Assembly: GCA_944320765.1 (NCBI GenBank)
Contig: CALUIS010000003.1
Span: 62,001-126,000 of the forward strand
DNA: 64,000 nucleotides
From: an uncultured Paraprevotella sp.
GTDB lineage: Bacteria > Bacteroidota > Bacteroidia > Bacteroidales > Bacteroidaceae
Direction: 5' to 3'
The notes beneath the pieces were generated by a model, which did no database searches, was not told where the DNA came from, and saw only the letters and a program-made list of their open reading frames with translations. A program made the translations under genes and the position numbers. How positions within the stretch are numbered: position 1 is the stretch's first letter; each line of letters begins with the position of its first letter. Shown piece after piece: positions 52,967 through 60,552 of the stretch.

Positions 52967-55900
52967 TTACTTGATGATTTTCTTGCCGTTCACGATGTAG
53001 ACGCCGCGCTGCAGGCCGTCCAAGGCCTCGGAAGCCTTCACGCCGCCCTTCACCTTCACGCCGCTGAGCGTGTACACGTCAACCAGCTGGTCGGCCGTTT
53101 CGCCGGACACGCCCTCGATGCCCGTCGTGCCGTCGCCAGCCGTGTTGCCGTCGATGCTGATGGTGCGAACGTTGGCCTGAGCCGGTTCGCCGCTATCGTC
53201 CGTCAGGGTGATATAGGCGCGGAAGCCCTTCAGGGGCACCGTGGCCTCAGCGTCGGCCACGTAGAACGTGTTGTTGCTGATGAAGTAGGCATTCGTCGGA
53301 ACGTTCTGTGCGGAATAGTTACCCGTGATGGCCACGGTGTAGTCGCCGGCCGTGCCGATGGTCTGTGCGGCGGGGGCGGCAGCGGTGACATACACGCCTT
53401 CAGCTGTGATTTCCGTAACGTCCTCGCTTACCTGTACCAGATAAGGAACGCCGGCCTTCACGCCGTCCGTCACATCCGTGGAAGTCAGGTTGATTCCGTT
53501 GTCTGCCGTTGTCTCTGCTGCTGTCAGCTGAACCACCTTGGTAATCTTGTTGGCTGTCAGCTGATCAGCCGTCATGTCGAACGGCACGCAGAACGTGTTC
53601 CACTTGCCGGCACCCAGCTTGCGGGCCATCGTCACGTTGGCGTAAGTGTTCGGTTCAACGGAATAAGAATCGGAAGCCTCATCCAACGACAGTTCGACCG
53701 CCTGGGGAGCGACCTTGTAGAGCTTCATATCGTTGATGCCGAACCAGTCGGCCTTGTTGCCCTCCTTGATGTTGATGCCCAGCTTCACCGGATTCTCCGC
53801 CGTTGCGGCCTCGCCCAGGTAGAAGTACGGGATGGTCATCAGTTTCAGCTGGTTCTTGTTCTCGGCAGCCGGGACCTCGCCAGTGTATTTTCCATGTTCC
53901 TGCCAGTCAAAAGCTTCGCCGTCCACTTTCACCGTGCTGCCGAAGCCCATGCTCAAGTTGGCCACGGCCTCTCCGGTCACCGGATTATCGCCGGTCGTAG
54001 TCGCATTAAACGGCATGTCCGTAAACGCCAACGCTGTCAACTTGTATGCGCCGGCTGGCAAAAGGGCTTGCTGGTAGAGCAACCAGCCGTTGCCGTCCTC
54101 TCCCGGTGACATAATATTGGTAGACCACTTCTCTATGAAGCCTGCCACATCCGCATCTCCCCTGTAGGAAGCACTTGAGGACCATCCGACATTTGTGTTC
54201 TCCCGACCGGCATCACCGCCCATGACGTTGCAATACCAACCCGTAGTTGCTCCCGTCGATTTCGGGTTCGTCAGCAACCAGGTCATGTCGAACTGGTAGT
54301 CTCCGACCGGAGTGGCGGCAGACTGGTAAGCGTGGTGTTCCCCTACCAACTGCTCGTAAGCCTGCTGCAGGCCTGCTGCCGTGACGGTCGTCCAATCAAT
54401 GCCCTCTATTGCAGAAATGGCACTATTCAAGGCAGCTGCATCACCTGTGGAACCAGCAATATCGGCCTCGCAGGCAGCGATGTAATCCGTCAAGCCCGTG
54501 CAGTTCGCGAGATAATAGTTGCAGACATCGTATGCGGCCTGCAAAGCGAAGCAAGCCTCAGTATAGGCATCCACGGTAAAATCCGTCGGTTCGTCGGCCA
54601 AGGCCGCATCCAGACGGGCCTTCAAGTCCGACTGCAGCTTCGCCCCGTCCAAAGCCTCCGCGTCAGCCTTCAGATTGTTATAGGCGGACATCATGTCGTT
54701 CAGACTGGCCTTTTCCAAGCGGAAGTTGTCGAAGCAGACAAAACCTTTCCGCGCGCTTTTGCTGACACCGATACGCAATGTGCCGTCCGTGACCATCACG
54801 CTGGAAACCGTCAGACGGTTAAGTTCCTTGTCACCCGCCCAGTCCTGAATGGCCCTAGTTGCCATTTCATCGTCCCACGTCGAGCCGTTCTGGGGAATAA
54901 TGGTGTACTTGTCGTTCGCATACAGACGCAACGCATTGTAATTTTTCTTTGTATCCACATGGGTCAGGCATTGGGCAGACACCGTATAAATGCCGTTCGG
55001 AACGTTCAGCACCTGATAGAAATCGAAATTGGCGGTTCCCGGATTCTCGTTCATGAAAGGCATTCCCTGTTCGGTGGATATCGTCGCGTCGCACGGCATC
55101 CCCTCGTTCGTCCACCCCTTGTACATGTCCTCCGCATCGCTGAAGTCGGCGTTGACGATATATTGGGCCGTCACATCCTCCTTGGCATTCAAGTCAACCG
55201 GGTTGGCATAGGCGTCCTTCTGGCTGTCGTACAAAGCCTTCACCTCGTCCGCCGTCAGAGCCTTGTCGTAGAAGCCCAGCTTGTCGGCCTTGCCGGGGAA
55301 AGTACCCCACCACCAATAGCCTTTACCCAAATAAAACTCGGTAGCTGTAGTCATGTGTCCCAGCAGAGTTGAAGCCGCATTTTTATAAGCCGCCTGATAA
55401 GAATCCAACCCCGCAACGTTTCCACCACTAAAGCCAGAGAATGCTTTTGCCTCACCATTGACATAGTAACCAATCTCCTCTGTTCCAAAAGTAAGAGTCA
55501 CCATCGCCAATTCCTCTACTGGAATATCAGTATACGAACCCGTATTAGGATGATTAAAGTCAAACCACGCACCATGCTGGTTATTATACCCCAAATAACC
55601 GTTTCCATTGAATTGCATCATCTGGTCTCCGTTAAAACTCCAAATATACTCATAGGCATTGGAGTCGTCACGATATACCCACAATGATATAGTCGCTCCT
55701 GCCGTCGCGACATTTGCATTATTCAACAACGGATTGGCTATTTGAGCATAGCCTTCATTTCCAAGCAAGCCAAAAGTAAATTGAAGACCCGTTTCTTTTT
55801 CCGAAAGGGGAATACTATAGGGCAATGTTCCCGTCCCTGCCGTTTTCAGCTGTACCCGGTCATCGTCTTCCTCGAAGTCATAAAACGCCAACGGCGTGGG

Positions 55901-56095
55901 AAGAGCGTCTTCCGTGGCATCAGACCCTGCGTCCGGGTCATCCGTTGTTTCTTCTTCAGCAAGCGGATTTACCCCCCCCAATTGCTGATTTTCAAGTAGT
56001 TGCAGATTCCAACTACTGTTTGCGAGCCGGACGGCCTGCGTCCCGGCCACGCCGGCGGCCACGAGAGCCGCCGCGAAAAGTAATTTTCTTTTCAT
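52967..56095 (-). CDS. Secreted LamG-like, repeat-rich protein of unknown function
   Basis: 1042 residues. Signal peptide MKRKLLFAAALVAAGVAGTQA, then VRLANSSWNLQLLENQQLGG and an acidic linker to about residue 65. Residues ~70-305 look like a concanavalin-type (LamG-like) jelly roll: LAFYDFEEDDDRVQL, ATISLWVYRDDSNAYEYIWSFNGDQMM, LGFYDKALTADEVKALYDSQKDA, a common laminin-G-like ending. Two 'DVT/DMT' modules follow (EDVTAQYIVNADFSDAE near 310; FDMTWLLTNPKSTGATTGW near 600), with helical linkers. The beta module has KWNTFCVPFDMTADQL and KAGVPYLVQVSED, and the tail is VDVYTLSGVKVK...LQRGVYIVNGKKIIK. DNA coding the LamG part is markedly less GC-rich than the rest. Paralogue of the 49424 gene; the small peptide gene follows. 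Confidence 0.82.
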   Translation of the reverse strand: MKRKLLFAAALVAAGVAGTQAVRLANSSWNLQLLENQQLGGVNPLAEEETTDDPDAGSDATEDALPTPLAFYDFEEDDDRVQLKTAGTGTLPYSIPLSEKETGLQFTFGLLGNEGYAQIANPLLNNANVATAGATISLWVYRDDSNAYEYIWSFNGDQMMQFNGNGYLGYNNQHGAWFDFNHPNTGSYTDIPVEELAMVTLTFGTEEIGYYVNGEAKAFSGFSGGNVAGLDSYQAAYKNAASTLLGHMTTATEFYLGKGYWWWGTFPGKADKLGFYDKALTADEVKALYDSQKDAYANPVDLNAKEDVTAQYIVNADFSDAEDMYKGWTNEGMPCDATISTEQGMPFMNENPGTANFDFYQVLNVPNGIYTVSAQCLTHVDTKKNYNALRLYANDKYTIIPQNGSTWDDEMATRAIQDWAGDKELNRLTVSSVMVTDGTLRIGVSKSARKGFVCFDNFRLEKASLNDMMSAYNNLKADAEALDGAKLQSDLKARLDAALADEPTDFTVDAYTEACFALQAAYDVCNYYLANCTGLTDYIAACEADIAGSTGDAAALNSAISAIEGIDWTTVTAAGLQQAYEQLVGEHHAYQSAATPVGDYQFDMTWLLTNPKSTGATTGWYCNVMGGDAGRENTNVGWSSSASYRGDADVAGFIEKWSTNIMSPGEDGNGWLLYQQALLPAGAYKLTALAFTDMPFNATTTGDNPVTGEAVANLSMGFGSTVKVDGEAFDWQEHGKYTGEVPAAENKNQLKLMTIPYFYLGEAATAENPVKLGINIKEGNKADWFGINDMKLYKVAPQAVELSLDEASDSYSVEPNTYANVTMARKLGAGKWNTFCVPFDMTADQLTANKITKVVQLTAAETTADNGINLTSTDVTDGVKAGVPYLVQVSEDVTEITAEGVYVTAAAPAAQTIGTAGDYTVAITGNYSAQNVPTNAYFISNNTFYVADAEATVPLKGFRAYITLTDDSGEPAQANVRTISIDGNTAGDGTTGIEGVSGETADQLVDVYTLSGVKVKGGVKASEALDGLQRGVYIVNGKKIIK

Positions 56096-56144
56096 TTGTT
56101 TTTTGTTTTTAGGTTACTAATTTTTCCCCCTTTCTATGTACTAT

Positions 56145-56208
56145 TACGAACAAGCCCCCCGAAATGCACAAAGAAATCCCGACTTTTTTCCTTAAAAAAG
56201 CTTAAAGC
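56145..56208 (-). promoter_or_regulatory. Shared 65 bp upstream element, copy 2
   Basis: Matches 52616-52680: 28 identical nt at one end and the TTTTTTCCTTAAAAAA block at the other. It lies 50 nt upstream of the start at 56095 and is the likely control region of that gene. Confidence 0.65.
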
Positions 56209-56222
56209 CGCCCGGCGGGCGG
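56208..56222 (-). terminator. Possible terminator of hipA
   Basis: CCGCCC/GGGCGG hairpin with a 3 nt loop; on the minus strand it runs into CTTTAAGCTTTTTT. It overlaps the edge of the shared upstream element. Confidence 0.45.
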
Positions 56223-56295
56223 ATGCAACCGGCCAGGCGGGCGGGTAAAAGACAACCGGTGAGGAGGAAGCATCATTATCCCTGCGCCCACGTTT

Positions 56296-57396
56296 TTAGC
56301 GACCATCCGACACACTGCCGAAAATACATTTCTCCATTTTATCAAACTCTGCAACTGCATCCTTCCTATTCAACCCCACCTTTACCGCCACGGCAAAAAC
56401 ATCTTCCTTCATTGGTTCTATCTTGTCATTGATTGAAGTGGTGCGGAAACCATTAATGCCATCACCGGGCAACAAGTCGTATGCCGGGGCAAAATGCCAA
56501 TCACCGTCACGATAGATGAAGGCGAAGTTCTTGGCATGGTCATCCTTATTTCCTATCAAATAGTTGAACACCATCAGACGGTATACCTTCCACAATTCGG
56601 CCATGCTATGGGTCAACATGGCACAAACCTGAAAGATGTGCATATAATCTATGCTGGGCAAACGATAATCGGCCCCCACAAGACCCGCCATGCTTACAAC
56701 GTGCAATTTGCCTTTGGATGTCCGGTCAAAGCGTTTCACGCCAAAGTATTTGTCCTCGAAAAGCCGCGTTTCTGGCATTTCAATCCCGCACTTCTTGGCA
56801 AGAACCGAATAATTGTATTCGTCTATGCCGATACGCTTCGGGTCATTCTTCGCACGAAACTTCACCAACCATTCCTCGCCTTCGTAACGGGTGAAAATCT
56901 TTGGACGGGCCCCGCCGGGAGAACCGCCCCTGTATTGAAATTCCTCTATGCCTTCACCCGCGTAACCATCACTGTGCAAAATCCGATCGGCTTCCAATGC
57001 CAACTTCTCGAAATCGACATAATCTTGTTTGGCAACAACGCTCTTATCCGGGCAAAACTCCAATGCACCTCGCCCTGCCGAACCGACCAACGCGAGACGG
57101 TCAAGCAAGGTAAGTGCCCGCGGATTGATACCTTTCTGTTGCAGGTACCGGTCTAAGACCAGCAGTCCCCATCCGTCGGGCAGGCAATCATCGAACACGC
57201 CGAAGCCTCCTTCAAACGGACGCGGCTTGGCAATAAAGACACCACCTTGCAAAGGCAACTCAAACGGAGAAACGGAAAATCCAGACCGAATCCAACCGGA
57301 TGAATACTCAAATGCGCACAACCCGTCTTTGGTAAGAGCCAAACGCCCGACCAGCCGCCCGTCACAAATGACCTCTATCTGCTTGATGCTATTCAT
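56296..57396 (-). CDS. hipA: HipA-type kinase toxin
   Basis: 366 residues from the ATG at 57396. HipA-family Ser/Thr kinases phosphorylate targets such as glutamyl-tRNA synthetase and slow growth. N-terminal subdomain: FELPLQGG...FGVFDDCLPDGWG near 40-75. Core: RGGSPGGARPK near 150 (the Gly-rich nucleotide loop), FGVKRFDR near 210, catalytic GNKDDHAKNF near 295, and metal-binding FAPAYDLLPGDG near 320. The start MNSIKQIEVICDG is preferred over one 12 codons upstream because it overlaps the hipB stop by 8 nt, as is usual for these pairs. The pair is less GC-rich than its neighbours, in keeping with horizontal transfer. Confidence 0.9.
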   Translation of the reverse strand: MNSIKQIEVICDGRLVGRLALTKDGLCAFEYSSGWIRSGFSVSPFELPLQGGVFIAKPRPFEGGFGVFDDCLPDGWGLLVLDRYLQQKGINPRALTLLDRLALVGSAGRGALEFCPDKSVVAKQDYVDFEKLALEADRILHSDGYAGEGIEEFQYRGGSPGGARPKIFTRYEGEEWLVKFRAKNDPKRIGIDEYNYSVLAKKCGIEMPETRLFEDKYFGVKRFDRTSKGKLHVVSMAGLVGADYRLPSIDYMHIFQVCAMLTHSMAELWKVYRLMVFNYLIGNKDDHAKNFAFIYRDGDWHFAPAYDLLPGDGINGFRTTSINDKIEPMKEDVFAVAVKVGLNRKDAVAEFDKMEKCIFGSVSDGR

Positions 57397-57712
57397 TTTT
57401 CTTTCCTCTTTTACGGGTAACACCCTGCTCATTCAACACATCGTCCAACGATTGGTACTGCTTCTGCGCAAAAAGAGTGTCAAACTCATGAAGCGCGTTC
57501 AAGGCAAAACCTATCTGAAGCAACCCTTTCAATGAGATCTCTCCGGTCTGCTCGAACCTGCGGTAGGTTGCAAACTTAAGTCCGGCTCTCGCAGCCATGC
57601 CCTCTTGGGTCAAATCCAACTCCAATCGCCGTGTCTTGACCCGTGCCGCAACTTGTTTGGCCACTCCGGTCGGACTTGCGACATTAAACGCCAATATATT
57701 ATTCATATGCAA
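57389..57712 (-). CDS. hipB: HipB-type antitoxin, XRE-family helix-turn-helix
   Basis: 107 residues; an ATG two codons inside (57706) is also possible. Residues ~18-75 form an XRE helix-turn-helix: VAARVKTRRLELDLTQEGMAARAGLKFATYRRFEQTGEISLKGLLQIGFAL. The LTQEGMAARAGL...YRRFEQTG part is the recognition unit. The C-terminus (VLNEQGVTRKRGKKNE) is basic and probably flexible. HipB binds its own promoter and holds HipA inactive; self-regulation is expected. It lies first in the operon, overlapping hipA by 8 nt, behind a -7 box at 57750-57757. Confidence 0.9.
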   Translation of the reverse strand: MHMNNILAFNVASPTGVAKQVAARVKTRRLELDLTQEGMAARAGLKFATYRRFEQTGEISLKGLLQIGFALNALHEFDTLFAQKQYQSLDDVLNEQGVTRKRGKKNE

Positions 57713-57749
57713 AACTTTTCATTACCAACAAACAACATCTTGCCCATTG

Positions 57750-57757
57750 CAAAGATA
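57750..57757 (-). promoter_or_regulatory. Bacteroidota -7 box of hipBA
   Basis: On the minus strand reads TATCTTTG, 37 nt upstream of hipB. Confidence 0.65.
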
Positions 57758-57917
57758 ATGGATTAAAAGCAAATTCCCATATCGCAAGCACATTATTTTT
57801 ATCGCGCCATTGAACAATCACTTTGTCGCCGGAAAAGCCGAAACACGAGCAAAAAGCAAGCAGAAAGGCCGCGCAAGCCGCCAGGAGAGCCGCCGGGAAG
57901 AGGCCGGAAAAACGGGA

Positions 57918-58372
57918 AATGTTAAAAACGGAGGCGGAGAAATGCATCATACGAGCATTTCCCCCGTTTCCGCGCCGCTTCTTTCCGCACAAAACGGAAT
58001 TTCTTTGCTGAAAGAAATTTCCTTCTTGCCGCAAAGACGCGAATTTCTTGCCGCAAAGAAATCCCGGACAGGACGGGAAGCGGGGAAAAACGGGGCTTCG
58101 GACACCCCTTTCACGCCTATCCGGACGCGACGCGCCGACAAAACCGGACTGACATTCCGAAAGCCTTTCCGCGCCGGGGAGCGGCATCCGCGCACCGCCC
58201 GTGCGCCGCCACCGGCGGGAGGGCCGCCAAAAAGAAAGCGATTCCCCCCGAAGCGTGACATCCTGCATTCCCCAAACCGCAAAATACGCGCCTTTTCCCG
58301 CACGCCGCCGCCCGAAGCCCGGAATACGCGATTCTCGCGCCGCCGCGCCTGACGTTTTGACACTTCTGACAC
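57918..58372. repeat. ~455 bp intergenic repeat, copy B
   Basis: Same orientation as copy A at 23459-23898, with the same landmarks in order: TTAAAAACGG; GAGCATTTCCCCC; GGAATTTCTTTGCTGAAAG...; two CTTGCCGCAAAGA direct repeats; GCGGGGAAAAACGGGG with CTTCGGAC; AAAGCCTTTCC; CGGCATCCG; CGCGATTCTCGCG; GACGTTTTGACAC. The best-conserved part is about 57960-58105. The 57758-57917 stretch on its left is GC-rich with nothing recognisable. No credible gene lies inside. Confidence 0.8.
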
Positions 58373-58491
58373 TTTGACAAGGAATAAATCGCGGAACCAT
58401 TTGGAGATTTGGCGGAAAATCCGTATTTTGCGGGGACTTTCGGAACCGGAAGGCCGCAAGAAGGCCCGAAGGCCGGCTAAACGGAAGCGAC

Positions 58492-59022
58492 ATGGCACTG
58501 AAGAACTACCTCTTGGGCGGCATCCTGCTGGTGGCGGGCACCGGCCACCTGGCGGCGCAAAAGCAAGTCACGGGAAGGGCCAGCTACTATTCCGACAAAC
58601 TGCACGGAAGGACAATGAGCAACGGCGACCCTTACCACCGCGACAGCATGACGTGCGCCCACATGCACTACCCCTTCGGGACGCTGCTGAAGGTGAGGAA
58701 CCCCATCAACGGCAAGGAGGTCGTCGTGAAGGTGACCGACCGCGGGCCGTTCTCGAAACGGTACATCATCGACCTCTCCAGGGCCGCCGCCCGCGAGCTG
58801 GGATTCATCCGCCAGGGGTTCTGCCAGGTGGAAATCACGCGGCTGCGCCCCAACCTCGTCCCCTACCGCCCGGAGGACGCGGAGGAAATCCCGGAACTGC
58901 ACCTGGAGTACCAGGACATCGCGCTCTACCCCGTGCCGGCGTGGCAGCAGGACACGCTGATGCAGAAGAAGCCGGCCCCCCTGAAAATAAAGAAAGTCAA
59001 GACACACACGACAAAGGAATAA
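58492..59022 (+). CDS. RlpA-like double-psi beta-barrel protein
   Basis: 176 residues. Signal peptide MALKNYLLGGILLVAGTGHLAAQ. The double-psi beta-barrel follows from residue ~27: GRASYYSDKLHGRTMSNGDPYHRDSMTCAHMHYPFGTLLKVRNPINGKEVVVKVTDRGPF to ~102, with conserved D-R-G-P-F and the SRAAARELGF end motif. In Pseudomonas, RlpA is a lytic transglycosylase acting on naked glycan; here the SPOR domain is missing, so septal targeting must differ. The C-terminal ~60 residues are unlike RlpA and end basic (KIKKVKTHTTKE). metY follows after 28 nt. Upstream, GTATTTTGC near 58423 is close to, but not, a full -7 box. Confidence 0.85.
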   Translation: MALKNYLLGGILLVAGTGHLAAQKQVTGRASYYSDKLHGRTMSNGDPYHRDSMTCAHMHYPFGTLLKVRNPINGKEVVVKVTDRGPFSKRYIIDLSRAAARELGFIRQGFCQVEITRLRPNLVPYRPEDAEEIPELHLEYQDIALYPVPAWQQDTLMQKKPAPLKIKKVKTHTTKE

Positions 59023-59050
59023 CCGCAAACTAACGTAAACACAACAGAAA

Positions 59051-60337
59051 ATGGAAAAGAAAATGAGAAGGGAATCCATCTGCGTGCAAGGCGGATGGAC
59101 CCCGAAGAACGGCGAGCCGCGCGTGCTCCCCATCTACCAAAGCACCACCTTCAAATACGACGACAGCGACCAGATGGCCCGGCTCTTCGACCTGAAAGAC
59201 ACGGGCTATTTCTATACCCGCCTGCAGAACCCCACCAGCGACGCCGTGGCCGACAAAATCGCACGGCTGGAAGGGGGCGTGGGGGCCATCCTGACCTCCT
59301 CGGGGCAGGCGGCCAACTTCTACGCCGTGTTCAACATCTGCGAGGCGGGCGACCACCTCGTCGCCTGCAACACCATCTACGGCGGCACGTTCAACCTCTT
59401 CGGCGTGACGATGAAGAAGCTGGGCATCGAATGCACCTTCGTGGACCCGGAATGGGAGGACGAGCGCATCGAGGCCGCCTTCCGGCCGAACACGAAGTGC
59501 TTCTTCGGCGAGACCCTCTCGAACCCGGGCGGACACGTGTTCGACATCGAACGCTTCGCCCGGATGGCCCACCGCCACGGCGTGCCGCTCATCGTGGACA
59601 ACACCTTCGCCACGCCCATCAACTGCCGCCCCTTCGAGTGGGGGGCCGACATCGTGACCCACTCCACCACGAAATACATGGACGGGCACGCCACATCGGT
59701 GGGCGGCGCCATCGTGGACAGCGGCAACTTCGACTGGACGGCCCATGCCGACAAGTTCCCGGGACTGTGCCAGCCGGACGAGAGCTACCACGGGCTGACC
59801 TACGCGAAGGCCTTCGGCCGGATGGCCTACATCACCAAGGCCACGGCACAGCTGATGCGCGACCTGGGGTCGGTGCCCAGCCCCTTCAACAGCTTCCTGC
59901 TCAACCTGGGCCTGGAGACGCTGCACCTGCGCGTGAAACGCCACTGCGAGAACGCGCAGGCCGTGGCCGAATTCCTGGAGAAGGACGAACGGGTGGCCTG
60001 GGTGAACTACTGCGGGCTGAAGAGCAGCCCCTACTATGAGCTGGGACGGAAGTACCTGCCGGACGGCGCGTGCGGCGTCATCGCCTTCGGCCTGAAAGGG
60101 ACGAAGGAGGATGCCGTCCGCTTCATGGACAGCCTGAAGATGGTGGCCATCGTCACCCACGTGGCGGACGCCCGCACCTGCGTACTCCACCCCGCCAGCC
60201 ACACCCACCGCCAGCTCTCCGACGAACAGCTGCGCGAGGCAGGCGTGGCCCCGGACCTCATCCGCCTCTCCGTCGGCATAGAGAACGTGGAGGACATCAT
60301 CGAGGACATCCGGCAGGCCCTGGACGTCTTGGAATAA
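59051..60337 (+). CDS. metY: O-acetylhomoserine (thiol)-lyase family enzyme (MetY-like)
   Basis: 428 residues, PLP-dependent Cys/Met metabolism enzyme; the length fits O-acetylhomoserine sulfhydrylase, which makes homocysteine from O-acetylhomoserine and sulfide. The PLP lysine is K208 in HSTTKYMDGHATSVGG. Also visible: YTRLQNPTSDAVADKIARLEGG near 55, SSGQAANFYAVFNI near 85, DNTFATPINCRPFEWGAD near 182, and the closing RLSVGIENVEDIIEDIRQAL. Cystathionine gamma-synthase/lyase are alternatives, but the longer 'VDNTFATP' form and the C-terminal HTHRQLSDEQLREAGV agree best with MetY. It is 28 nt behind the RlpA-like gene. A hairpin repeat follows. Confidence 0.9.
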   Translation: MEKKMRRESICVQGGWTPKNGEPRVLPIYQSTTFKYDDSDQMARLFDLKDTGYFYTRLQNPTSDAVADKIARLEGGVGAILTSSGQAANFYAVFNICEAGDHLVACNTIYGGTFNLFGVTMKKLGIECTFVDPEWEDERIEAAFRPNTKCFFGETLSNPGGHVFDIERFARMAHRHGVPLIVDNTFATPINCRPFEWGADIVTHSTTKYMDGHATSVGGAIVDSGNFDWTAHADKFPGLCQPDESYHGLTYAKAFGRMAYITKATAQLMRDLGSVPSPFNSFLLNLGLETLHLRVKRHCENAQAVAEFLEKDERVAWVNYCGLKSSPYYELGRKYLPDGACGVIAFGLKGTKEDAVRFMDSLKMVAIVTHVADARTCVLHPASHTHRQLSDEQLREAGVAPDLIRLSVGIENVEDIIEDIRQALDVLE

Positions 60338-60376
60338 ACGCCACCCGGGCATTGCAGGATGAACCGGAAGAAACAC

Positions 60377-60511
60377 TGCTCCGCCTGAAAGGGGAGCTGG
60401 CCCAAGGGGCCTGAGGGGTCTCACGCCCACGTGATCCAATAGCATGAAAAATGCCTCGTGCGCGTCAAACCCCTCAGCCGCCCTGCGGCAGCCCCCCTTT
60501 CAGGCGGAGCA
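60377..60511. repeat. Long form of a dispersed palindromic repeat
   Basis: Outer arms TGCTCCGCCTGAAAGGGG (60377-60394) and CCCCTTTCAGGCGGAGCA (60494-60511) are exact reverse complements. Nested within are CTGAGGGGT/ACCCCTCAG arms (about 60411-60419 and 60469-60477), and a small GCAT/ATGC hairpin. The outer arm core is shared with the hairpin at 23254-23311. It may also end metY transcription. Confidence 0.8.
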
Positions 60512-60552
60512 ATTTCTGCTTGGTCTCACATCCACAAAGGTATTTTTCCAAT

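Noticed and set aside
39306..56095. The secreted-protein cluster as a classical polysaccharide utilisation locus
   Set aside because: There is no SusC/SusD pair, no sulfatase and no hybrid two-component regulator or ECF sigma/anti-sigma pair next to it, so the label is not supported.
58418..58426. GTATTTTGC before the RlpA-like gene as a -7 box
   Set aside because: It lacks one base of the TAnnTTTG spacing; too weak to list.
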